This document shows, piece after piece, positions 1 through 5,514 of a stretch of 6,510 bases of DNA. Both the position numbers and the translations under genes were made by a program. Source of the DNA: Chlorobium sp. Its GTDB lineage: Bacteria > Bacteroidota > Chlorobiia > Chlorobiales > Chlorobiaceae. Below the pieces are notes generated by a model that saw only the letters and a program-made list of their open reading frames with translations, ran no database searches and was not told the DNA's origin. Location: NCBI GenBank assembly GCA_028278005.1, contig JANQFD010000037.1, positions 1 to 6,510 of the forward strand, in the 5' to 3' direction. How positions within the stretch are numbered: the stretch's first letter is position 1; each line of letters opens with the position of its first letter.

Positions 1-107
1 TTATAGATGCGTAAGGCGGAATCGTCGCCGATCGATGCAGCAAGACGCGTTTTAACTTTTCCCTTGACCGGATTTCGGGTGAAGATGATGAGCAGGGGAG
101 TGTCCAT
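1..107 (-). CDS. DUF2064 / TIGR04282-type GT-A glycosyltransferase-like protein, N-terminal 35 codons only
   Basis: Reading leftward from an ATG at 107-105, the frame stays open to the window edge and gives 35 residues beginning MDTPLLIIFTRNP. The segment from about residue 6 to 35 (hydrophobic beta strand, then TRNPVKGKVKTRLA, then a GDD..AL.IY stretch) matches the start of the DUF2064/TIGR04282 family, whose members have a nucleotide-diphospho-sugar transferase (GT-A) fold. Some members are annotated as arsenosugar-biosynthesis glycosyltransferases. The K(V)KTRL element is the family's conserved N-terminal nucleotide-binding signature. The ATG fits because the first strand begins right after it, as in the family, although no Shine-Dalgarno sequence precedes it. 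The gene lies 83 bp downstream of the carotene desaturase on the same strand. A heptamer repeat fills part of that gap, so co-transcription is possible but not shown. Most of the protein is outside the window, and its substrate cannot be inferred. Confidence 0.8.
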   Translation of the reverse strand, partial: MDTPLLIIFTRNPVKGKVKTRLAASIGDDSALRIY

Positions 108-113
108 GAAATA

Positions 114-148
114 GTGACGAGTAACGAGTTACGAGTAACAAGTGATAA
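114..148. repeat. Five-copy heptamer tandem repeat, consensus GTNACGA
   Basis: Five consecutive 7-bp units can be read on the plus strand: GTGACGA, GTAACGA, GTTACGA, GTAACAA and GTGATAA. The first three differ only at position 3, and the last two have decayed at further positions. The array is intergenic. It ends 6 bp before the start codon of the leftward DUF2064-like gene and begins 43 bp past the stop of crtQ. Units two and three contain GTAAC-GA-GTTAC, so a small hairpin is possible. A 7-bp period would not preserve a reading frame, which fits its non-coding position. Confidence 0.8.
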
Positions 149-190
149 ATCTGAAGACGCTCCTGCGGATACTCAATGAGGATCTCCCTG

Positions 191-1552
191 CTACTTGCCG
201 GTTCTGGCGTGCAGTTTTTCCGCTGCATGTCTGCCGCTTAGTGCGGCGCCTTCCATTGAAGCAAGGTATCGCTGATAGGTGTAGTCGCCGGCAAGGTAGA
301 AATTGTCGACAGGACTCACCTGGTCCGGCCGGTATTTGTCGACTTCGGGAACCGCCTTATATACCGACTGGGGTATTTTAACAATGGATGATTTCAGTAA
401 TTTTGCATGCCTTGATTTCGGGAATCTGTCATGGATGTCTTTCATGACAAGCTCTGTAATGACATCGTTCGGCATATCCATAAGATGATGAGCAGGAGCA
501 AGCACAAGGCTCATAACACTGCCTCCTATCGCCGTGCCGGTTCCTTTCTGGAAATCATCGGGGCAGGTGATGGATACATCGGCAAATGTGGCGAAGATAG
601 TGCCCTGGGAAAACATGAGGTTGTCGGTATCGGTTATTTTTTTGTCGAACCATAACTGACAATTTGCAACCGGGCTGCCGCTGAACTGATAAAGATTCGA
701 GAAGTACTCATGACGCAGCCATTGGGCGGGCAGTATCTGCCGGACGCTGTGCACCGGTAGTGCCGAAATATATGCATCAGCCTCGACGACATGCCCGTCG
801 CTGAGGAGTGCCTTGTTTATGGTGTTGCTTTCGTCAAGCTCGAATCGGGCAAGTTTTGCATCGATGAAGATCCGGCCTCCCTTGCTCTGAACATAACGCC
901 GCATCGGCTCGATCATCGATTCGCCCGGATTCTCTTTAAAAAACGCAAATTTGGTGGCGGCATAGTCTGTGCCGAAATACTTGAATATGGTGAGCATAGG
1001 TCTTGCGCTGATGACATTGGGCTCGATAAAATTCATCGCAAGCGCAATTGCCCTCCAGAGTTTCTGAAGTGAGTGTTCCGATGCGCCGCGCAAGCGATGC
1101 CATTCAGAGTATGTCATATGATCCTGACTCCGGAAGTATTCCTCGTTTCCGGCAAGCGCAGGGTAGAGACCCCGGATAAGAGAAATCTTGTCCCACATCG
1201 TGAGAAAATCGGCTTGAAGGCCGCCGACAACTTCGGCCCAGGGGCTCGGCAGGTTTGCTTTTCTGAAAAACGACTGCTTCCCTTCAGGTTCGGCATAGAT
1301 AAGCGAATGCTCTTTCCAGAGGTAGTTGTCATTTGCGCCTACCCTGTCCAGGTAGGTCTGCAGCTGTTCATAACCGCCGAATACAATGTGCAGTCCTGAT
1401 TCAATCGAGTCACCGTCCCGGTCTTTCCAGACGGAGACCTTGCCGCCGAGCACTTTACGCTTTTCATATATTTCAACATCATACCCCAGATCAACCAGTT
1501 CAATGGCTGCGCTCAAGCCGGCTACACCGGCACCGAAAATTGCTACTTTCAC
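191..1552 (-). CDS. crtQ: Carotene desaturase of the plant/cyanobacterial CrtP/CrtQ type, probably zeta-carotene desaturase
   Basis: This 453-aa FAD-dependent flavoprotein desaturates carotenes on the phytoene-to-lycopene route, at the membrane. The N-terminus has the dinucleotide-binding motif GAGVAG (residues 7-12) with an acidic residue (E30) at the end of the second strand, then the substrate-entry stretch ESGLHIVFGGY (51-61). The C-terminal FAD motif is FYLAGDYT (418-425) followed by YLASMEGAALSGR (429-441). Full length is typical. The family call is firm but the exact step is less so. ISARPMLTIF (181-190) and RPDQVSPVDNF (408-418) resemble zeta-carotene desaturase, while WKEHSLIYA (79-87) and LAGDYTYQRYLASMEGA (420-436) resemble phytoene desaturase. 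I favour CrtQ partly because I recall crtQ lying close to the glutamine synthetase gene in Chlorobaculum tepidum; that is memory, not a search. The start is GTG at 1552-1550: an in-frame TAA lies 21 bp upstream and the FAD fold begins at residue 2. No Shine-Dalgarno sequence is visible. The gene is 110 bp downstream of the small 63-aa gene on the same strand. Confidence 0.9.
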   Translation of the reverse strand: MKVAIFGAGVAGLSAAIELVDLGYDVEIYEKRKVLGGKVSVWKDRDGDSIESGLHIVFGGYEQLQTYLDRVGANDNYLWKEHSLIYAEPEGKQSFFRKANLPSPWAEVVGGLQADFLTMWDKISLIRGLYPALAGNEEYFRSQDHMTYSEWHRLRGASEHSLQKLWRAIALAMNFIEPNVISARPMLTIFKYFGTDYAATKFAFFKENPGESMIEPMRRYVQSKGGRIFIDAKLARFELDESNTINKALLSDGHVVEADAYISALPVHSVRQILPAQWLRHEYFSNLYQFSGSPVANCQLWFDKKITDTDNLMFSQGTIFATFADVSITCPDDFQKGTGTAIGGSVMSLVLAPAHHLMDMPNDVITELVMKDIHDRFPKSRHAKLLKSSIVKIPQSVYKAVPEVDKYRPDQVSPVDNFYLAGDYTYQRYLASMEGAALSGRHAAEKLHARTGK

Positions 1553-1575
1553 CGTTATGCTATTGTGGATTTAAC

Positions 1576-1588
1576 GCTCGAAGCGAGC
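1576..1588 (-). other. Small hairpin in the crtQ upstream leader
   Basis: GCTCG and CGAGC form a perfect 5-bp stem with a 3-nt loop (AAG on the plus strand), 23 bp upstream of the crtQ GTG. There is no T-tract after it on the minus strand, so it is not a terminator. In a transcript running into crtQ it would lie just 5' of the initiation region. It may be chance and its function is unknown. Confidence 0.35.
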
Positions 1589-1662
1589 AGGAGAATTTAC
1601 GGAGGAATATAGTTATAATTTACTTACGTGTACAGCATTGATTCAGGCTGGGCTCTGGAGAT

Positions 1663-1854
1663 TCATGTCTTGTTCCGGGGGTTGATTTTGGTCAGGAACC
1701 AGTCGAGGTCATTGACGAATTTTGCAAAAAGAGAGAGCGAGCCTTTCACGAAAAAGCGCAAATCCTCGATTGCAGGTTGACGCATATTCTCGGGGGTTTC
1801 AGAAGTGACTTTTTTCTCTGTCCGACGTTCATCGTCCGGCTGTAACTCGATCAT
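1663..1854 (-). CDS. Small hypothetical protein (63 aa) upstream of crtQ
   Basis: I do not recognise this protein. It has a charged, Glu/Lys/Arg-rich N-terminal third (residues 1-29), then a compact segment from about residue 30 (DLRFFVKGSLSLFAKFVNDL) that reads as an amphipathic helix with regularly spaced Phe and Leu, then DWFLTKINPRNKT. No signal peptide or true membrane helix is evident. Support for it being real: codon use resembles its neighbours, with many C- and G-ending codons such as CTC, TTC, ATC, AAC and GAC; it lies head-to-tail with crtQ; and it otherwise leaves an unusually long empty stretch. Against: it is short and no Shine-Dalgarno sequence precedes the ATG. Its amphipathic helix could allow membrane or protein attachment. 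That it shares a transcript with crtQ is inference. Confidence 0.6.
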   Translation of the reverse strand: MIELQPDDERRTEKKVTSETPENMRQPAIEDLRFFVKGSLSLFAKFVNDLDWFLTKINPRNKT

Positions 1855-2142
1855 ACTGATATTGTTAACTGTTTACACGTGTTCAACCATGCCGGCAAAC
1901 CATGGGTAAGTTCACGGGCAAGGAGGAATTCGCACAGTCTGTGCAGGGAAATAGTTACACAATTTTCAGCAAAACATGAAAGATGCGTGCCTGTTACAGG
2001 GGATATTCAAGAGAGAGAAAAAACAGGCACCCTTATTTATTTAGGTTATATGTCTTTATTTGGCGACAATATTTAGATTTATTTTGTAATAATCTTATTA
2101 TTTTTGTAATGTTGGGTTAAACAAATACATAATTGTAGGTTT
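1855..2142. promoter_or_regulatory. AT-rich divergent control region between the small gene/crtQ and the lrp-type/glnN pair
   Basis: This 288-bp region separates two divergently transcribed blocks and holds no convincing gene. The part next to the regulator gene (about 2030-2142) is very AT-rich. A candidate promoter for the regulator is TTGTAA (2104-2109), an 18-bp spacer, then CATAAT (2128-2133), which would give a very short or absent leader. On the other side, ACACGTGT (1875-1882) is a perfect 8-bp palindrome about 20 bp upstream of the small gene's ATG. These promoter assignments are pattern matches only. Confidence 0.45.
2082..2110. promoter_or_regulatory. Candidate operator: TTTTGTAAT direct repeat around a TAATAA-TC-TTATTA palindrome
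   Basis: TTTTGTAAT occurs at 2082-2090 and again at 2102-2110, exactly 20 bp apart, about two helical turns. Overlapping this, TAATAA (2087-2092) and TTATTA (2095-2100) form a perfect 6-2-6 inverted repeat. Lrp/AsnC proteins typically bind AT-rich, partly palindromic sites at helical spacing and often repress their own genes. The site lies 33-61 bp upstream of such a regulator's ATG and overlaps the candidate -35 element, so autoregulation is a reasonable inference. In AT-rich DNA some of this symmetry could be chance. Confidence 0.4.
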
Positions 2143-2667
2143 ATGTCCGGTCATCTTGATTTAATCGATCTTAAAATCGTCGAAGAACTCGGCGAAAACG
2201 GCCGCATACGGCTGAGTGAACTCGCTGAAATTGTCGGGTTGTCGATTCCTTCGGTAAGCGAACGGCTTGATAAGCTCCAGAAAAAGGGGATTATCAAAAG
2301 CTTTACCACTCAGGTGGATGAAAGGCGGCTGGGGTTTGACATCCAGGCGTTTGTATGGGTGAGGGTGGATTCTTCCAAACATTACAAATCATTTATGGAG
2401 CATGTGCTGCGGGAAGATGAAATCATGGAGTGTTATGCTGTAACCGGCGAAGGCTCCCATATCCTTCGGGTCATGACGCATAATACGGCGTCTCTGGAAG
2501 AGCTGCTGTCCAGGGTGCAGAGCTGGCCGGGAGTTCTGGGAACCAATACAAGTTTTGTACTGTCACAGATAAAAAGGAACACAAAGATCGGTTCTGAAAT
2601 TGTCAGAAGAAATTTGCAGGACAGGCAGGTGCTGGCAGTATTTGACGAAAGAAAATCAAGGAAATGA
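2143..2667 (+). CDS. Lrp/AsnC-family transcriptional regulator
   Basis: This is a 174-aa DNA-binding regulator of the feast/famine family. The N-terminal winged helix-turn-helix covers about residues 5-62: LDLIDLKIVEELGENGRIRL opens the domain, LSELAEIVGLS (24-34) is the first helix and turn, and IPSVSERLDKLQKKGII (35-51) is the recognition helix and wing entry, close to the family consensus. The AsnC/RAM effector-binding and oligomerisation domain spans about 65-143. The family's usual G-D-x-D loop reads TGEGSHILRV (101-110) here, so the usual acidic residues are replaced and the ligand may differ from the classical amino acids. Residues from about 145 form a basic tail that makes the protein somewhat longer than typical (about 150-165 aa). 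The ATG at 2143 is preceded by only a weak TAGG. The gene is followed 46 bp later by glutamine synthetase on the same strand, which suggests a nitrogen-linked role (inference). Its regulon is unknown. Confidence 0.92.
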   Translation: MSGHLDLIDLKIVEELGENGRIRLSELAEIVGLSIPSVSERLDKLQKKGIIKSFTTQVDERRLGFDIQAFVWVRVDSSKHYKSFMEHVLREDEIMECYAVTGEGSHILRVMTHNTASLEELLSRVQSWPGVLGTNTSFVLSQIKRNTKIGSEIVRRNLQDRQVLAVFDERKSRK

Positions 2668-2677
2668 ACTTCTCTTA

Positions 2678-2691
2678 ATTGCAGCTGTAAT
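2678..2691. promoter_or_regulatory. Imperfect palindrome containing TGTAAT between the regulator and glnN
   Basis: ATTGCAGCTGTAAT is a 14-bp imperfect palindrome centred on CAGCTG, lying in the 46-bp gap before the glutamine synthetase start. Its right arm carries TGTAAT, the hexamer also found twice upstream of the regulator gene (2085-2090 and 2105-2110). It could be an operator or merely a chance match. Confidence 0.3.
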
Positions 2692-2704
2692 CATAAAAAC
2701 TATC

Positions 2705-2711
2705 AAGGAGG
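2705..2711 (+). promoter_or_regulatory. Strong Shine-Dalgarno sequence AAGGAGG that fixes the glnN start
   Basis: AAGGAGG ends 2 bp before ATG 2714-2716 and 5 bp before an adjacent in-frame TTG (2717-2719). It argues against the upstream in-frame ATG at 2600, which lies inside the regulator gene. It is the only canonical ribosome binding site seen in the window. Its spacing to the ATG is unusually short, so TTG initiation one codon later cannot be excluded; the protein would be nearly identical. Confidence 0.8.
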
Positions 2712-2713
2712 AT

Positions 2714-4864
2714 ATGTTGGAAAACCTTAGCAAAAAAGCGGTATCGTCGTATTTCGGCGCGATGACTTTCGATAAGAAAGTGATGCGGAAAAAACTTCCC
2801 AAAGAGGTCTATCGTGCCGTACAGAAAACAATACAGTCAGGCAATAAACTTTCCGAAGAGATCGCAGGTGCGGTTGCTCATGGCATGAAAGAGTGGGCTA
2901 TGGAGCACGGGGCTACCCATTACACCCACTGGTTCCAGCCCATGACCGGTTCGACGGCTGAAAAGCACGATGCATTTCTGACTTTTGACAAGGATGGCGC
3001 TCCTATAGAACGCTTTTCCGGAACACAGCTTATTCAGGGTGAGCCCGATGCTTCGAGCTTTCCTTCCGGCGGTATGAGAACCACCTTCGAGGCCAGAGGG
3101 TACACGGCATGGGATCCCACCAGCCCTGCGTTTCTCATGAAAGGCGGAACAGGACTGACATTATGTATACCGACGGTTTTCATTTCCTACCACGGCGAGG
3201 CACTTGATGAAAAAACACCGTTGCTCCGGTCAATGAGTGCGGTAAGCAAATCCGCAATCAAGCTTCTGGGTATTCTCGGCGTTGAAGGGGTTACAAGGGT
3301 TAATACTTTTGCAGGATGCGAACAGGAATATTTCCTGATTGATCGGAAATTCTATACCATGCGGCCCGACCTCGTGATGAGCGGACGAACACTTCTCGGG
3401 GCAAATCCGCCAAAAGGACAGCAGCTCGAAGATCACTACTTCGGCTCAATACCTAACAGGATGCTTGCATTCATGCAGGAAGTGGAAGAAGAGCTGTATC
3501 AGCTGGGCATTCCTGCGAAAACCCGCCACAACGAGGTTGCTCCCCACCAGTTCGAGATCGCCCCGATTTACGAAAAGGCAAACATTGCAGCGGATCATAA
3601 CCTGTTGGTTATGGAGGTTATGCGCAGGGTTGCTGAAAAGAAGGGAATGGCTCTCCTGTTGCATGAGAAACCTTTTGACGGTATCAACGGCTCTGGAAAA
3701 CACAACAACTGGTCTATCGGTACGGCAGAAGGTACAAATCTGCTCGAACCCGGAGATACTCCTGAGTCGAACATACAGTTCCTTGTGTTCCTTGTTGCTG
3801 TGCTGAAAGGTGTTTTCAAACGTTCAGCAGCTCTGAGGGCATCTATCGCCAGTATCGGCAATGATCATCGCCTGGGTGCCAACGAAGCTCCGCCTGCAGT
3901 GGTAACCGTATTTCTTGGCGAACTTCTCGAAAAAGTGCTCGATGCCATAGAAAGCGGCAAGGTTGATTTTGCGACCGAAAAACAGGTGCTGGATCTCGGG
4001 CTTTCTCACCTTCCGGTGCTGAACAAGGACTACACGGATCGTAACCGGACTTCGCCTTTCGCGTTTACCGGCAACAAATTCGAGTTCCGTGCGGTCGGTT
4101 CTTCGCAGCCCATCTCGGTACCGAACATGGTGCTCAATACACTGATGGCTGAGGCAATGGATGAGCTTGCCGACGCAATCCAAAGCAAAATCGATTCCGG
4201 AATTGACAAGGATACCGCTATCCAGGAAGTGCTCCGTGCCGAGATCAAGGCGACCAAGCCGGTCCGCTATCAGGGTGACAATTACAGCGAGGATCTTCAG
4301 CAGGCCGCAGCAGACCGTGGATTGCCGAATCTGAAGAATACGCCTCAGGCAATGAGAACCCTGCTCGATAAGGATACACGCAACATGTTTGCAAAATACG
4401 GTGTTCTCTCCAACGAGGAGATGGAATCACGGCTCAACACGCGTCTCGAACGCTACTTCAAAGGTATTGACATCGAGGCTCGTACCTTGCAGCTTATGCT
4501 GAAAACCTTCGTTATACCGAACGTTTCGGAATATCAGGGAGAGATCGCCATATCGTACAACGGTCTTGTTGATGCCGCAGACCGAATCGGCGTTAGCGGC
4601 AACACGCTGAAAAGCCAGGGCGATCATCTGAAAGAGCTTGCTGAAAATCTTGGCCTGCTTATCGACCTGACAGCTGAGCTGGATGGGGTCATCGAAAAGA
4701 TGGAGACTTTTGAAGATGAAGGATTCGAAGTCGCCGATTACTGTGCAGAGGTTGTCTTGCCGTGCATGAACAAGGTTCGTGAGGTTGCAGACAGGCTCGA
4801 ATTCATGGTTGATCGGGATAAATGGCAATTGCCGACCTATTCGGAAATGCTGTTCGAACATTAA
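2714..4864 (+). CDS. glnN: Glutamine synthetase type III (GSIII)
   Basis: This cytoplasmic enzyme makes glutamine from glutamate, ammonia and ATP, the entry step of ammonium assimilation. The 716-aa length from the chosen start fits GSIII (about 700-730 aa), far longer than GSI or GSII. GSIII signatures appear in order: HYTHWFQPMTG (69-79), GEPDASSFPSGGMR (109-122), metal-binding GCEQEYF (201-207), RHNEVAPHQFEIAP (271-284), glutamate/ammonium-site GINGSGKHNNWSIGT (323-337), NDHRLGANEAPP (383-394), and NRTSPFAF with NKFEFR (444-459). The C-terminal ~200 residues are largely helical, as expected in the family. An in-frame ATG at 2600 would add 38 residues, but these overlap the regulator gene and show no family resemblance, and AAGGAGG sits just before 2714. 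No frameshift or lost catalytic motif is seen. The gene follows an Lrp-type regulator by 46 bp and ends in a strong terminator. GSIII is often an additional, nitrogen-regulated synthetase, but whether another glutamine synthetase exists in this genome cannot be seen here. Confidence 0.97.
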   Translation: MLENLSKKAVSSYFGAMTFDKKVMRKKLPKEVYRAVQKTIQSGNKLSEEIAGAVAHGMKEWAMEHGATHYTHWFQPMTGSTAEKHDAFLTFDKDGAPIERFSGTQLIQGEPDASSFPSGGMRTTFEARGYTAWDPTSPAFLMKGGTGLTLCIPTVFISYHGEALDEKTPLLRSMSAVSKSAIKLLGILGVEGVTRVNTFAGCEQEYFLIDRKFYTMRPDLVMSGRTLLGANPPKGQQLEDHYFGSIPNRMLAFMQEVEEELYQLGIPAKTRHNEVAPHQFEIAPIYEKANIAADHNLLVMEVMRRVAEKKGMALLLHEKPFDGINGSGKHNNWSIGTAEGTNLLEPGDTPESNIQFLVFLVAVLKGVFKRSAALRASIASIGNDHRLGANEAPPAVVTVFLGELLEKVLDAIESGKVDFATEKQVLDLGLSHLPVLNKDYTDRNRTSPFAFTGNKFEFRAVGSSQPISVPNMVLNTLMAEAMDELADAIQSKIDSGIDKDTAIQEVLRAEIKATKPVRYQGDNYSEDLQQAAADRGLPNLKNTPQAMRTLLDKDTRNMFAKYGVLSNEEMESRLNTRLERYFKGIDIEARTLQLMLKTFVIPNVSEYQGEIAISYNGLVDAADRIGVSGNTLKSQGDHLKELAENLGLLIDLTAELDGVIEKMETFEDEGFEVADYCAEVVLPCMNKVREVADRLEFMVDRDKWQLPTYSEMLFEH

Positions 4865-4899
4865 AAAAACAGGGGGGCCAAGCAGCCCCCCATTTTTTT
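4863..4899. terminator. Bidirectional rho-independent terminator between glnN and yjbQ
   Basis: A GGGGGGC / GCCCCCC 7-bp stem (4872-4878 and 4885-4891) with the 6-nt loop CAAGCA is flanked by seven A's (4863-4869) and seven T's (4893-4899). The symmetry provides a GC stem plus U-tract in both directions, so it can end glnN (whose stop overlaps the A-tract) and the convergent yjbQ transcript, whose stop lies 77 bp away. Confidence 0.93.
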
Positions 4900-4975
4900 G
4901 CCTGAGGGATTGCAATCCTGTCGGCGGTCTTGCTGTTAAGCCATCCCGCTATCAATCCCGACTCTCAGGATGCTT

Positions 4976-5395
4976 TCATTCTCCGATTATTTTAATCAAC
5001 AGTCTTTTCTTTCTTCTGCCGTCGAATTCCCCATAGAAAATCTGTTCCCACGGACCGAAATGCAGTTTTCCTTCCGTGACCGCTACAACAACTTCACGGC
5101 CCATGATCTGGCGTTTGTGATGGGCATCGCCATTGTCTTCACCGGTCAGGTTGTGGCGGTATTGAGAAAGGGGTTCATGTGGTGCAAGCGCTTCAAGCCA
5201 TTTTTTATAGTCACTATGAAGGCCGGGTTCGTCATCATTGATAAAAACCGACGCCGTAATGTGCATGGCATTGACGAGGCACAAGCCTTCACGTATGCCG
5301 CTCTCGGCAAGCACCTGTTCGACGTCAGACGTGATGTTGACAAAGCCCATTCTTTCCGGCACGTTCATCCAGAGTTCCTTGTGAAATGATTGCAT
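4976..5395 (-). CDS. yjbQ: YjbQ / UPF0047 family protein (secondary thiamine-phosphate synthase-like)
   Basis: This small soluble 139-aa protein matches the UPF0047/YjbQ family in length and motifs. Members have been linked to weak thiamine-phosphate synthase activity (joining the pyrimidine and thiazole halves of thiamine phosphate), but their main physiological role is unsettled. Visible signatures are GFVNIT (17-22), MHITASVFINDDEPGL (44-59), HNLTGEDNGDAHHKRQIMG (81-99), GKLHFGPWEQIFYGEFDG (109-126) and a closing IKIIGE (134-139). The conserved histidines (H45, H81, H92, H93) and acidic residues (D54, D55) that form the metal-containing pocket are present. The usual EFDGPR reads EFDGRR here, and the usual W-Q reads W-E-Q, both mild deviations. 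The ATG at 5395-5393 gives the normal family N-terminus but has no Shine-Dalgarno sequence. The gene converges on glnN and diverges from the membrane-protein gene, so it is probably transcribed alone. Confidence 0.92.
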   Translation of the reverse strand: MQSFHKELWMNVPERMGFVNITSDVEQVLAESGIREGLCLVNAMHITASVFINDDEPGLHSDYKKWLEALAPHEPLSQYRHNLTGEDNGDAHHKRQIMGREVVVAVTEGKLHFGPWEQIFYGEFDGRRKKRLLIKIIGE

Positions 5396-5514
5396 GGGAG
5401 GGTATGGTTTCGGTTAAAAAGTATCGGGAAAAAGCGTTTTATTGCTAACTATATGGTAAAAAGCTTTATTTTTGAAGCTTAATACAAAATAAACGATTTC
5501 GGCGACCGACGATC
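5396..5514. promoter_or_regulatory. Divergent intergenic region between yjbQ and the membrane-protein gene
   Basis: This 119-bp AT-rich gap must carry promoters in both directions. For yjbQ (minus strand) a possible pair is TTCAAA (5476-5471) and TATAGT (5453-5448) with a 17-bp spacer. AAGCTT, itself a palindrome, occurs twice (5461-5466 and 5475-5480) with 8 bp between copies, so the pair can be read as a direct or an inverted repeat. No convincing plus-strand promoter could be singled out and no Shine-Dalgarno sequence precedes the gene at 5515. Confidence 0.35.

Noticed and set aside
114..148. Repeat array considered as a CRISPR remnant
   Set aside because: Units are 7 bp, contiguous and without spacers, so it is a simple tandem repeat.
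1612..1640. GGAGG followed by GTG on the plus strand upstream of crtQ, suggesting a plus-strand start
   Set aside because: The frame that follows runs antisense to the 63-aa small gene and yields no coherent protein; the spacing from GGAGG to GTG is also too long.
1879..2076. 65-codon plus-strand open frame in the divergent intergenic region
   Set aside because: It has no ribosome binding site, a low-complexity composition unlike its neighbours and no recognisable protein pattern; the DNA looks regulatory.
2632..2683. Possible sigma-54 promoter before glnN (TGGCAG and TTGCA elements)
   Set aside because: The GG and GC elements do not have the required 10-bp spacing in any combination I could read.
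2600..2713. 38-residue N-terminal extension of glutamine synthetase from the upstream ATG at 2600
   Set aside because: It overlaps the end of the regulator gene in another frame, shows no GSIII similarity, and the Shine-Dalgarno sequence lies at 2705-2711.
4427..4915. Open frame of 162 codons on the minus strand opposite the end of glnN
   Set aside because: It would read through the strong terminator at 4863-4899 and lies entirely against conserved GSIII coding sequence.
4970..5389. Open frame of 139 codons on the plus strand opposite yjbQ
   Set aside because: It is antisense to a protein with clear UPF0047 motifs, shows no family resemblance and lacks a ribosome binding site.
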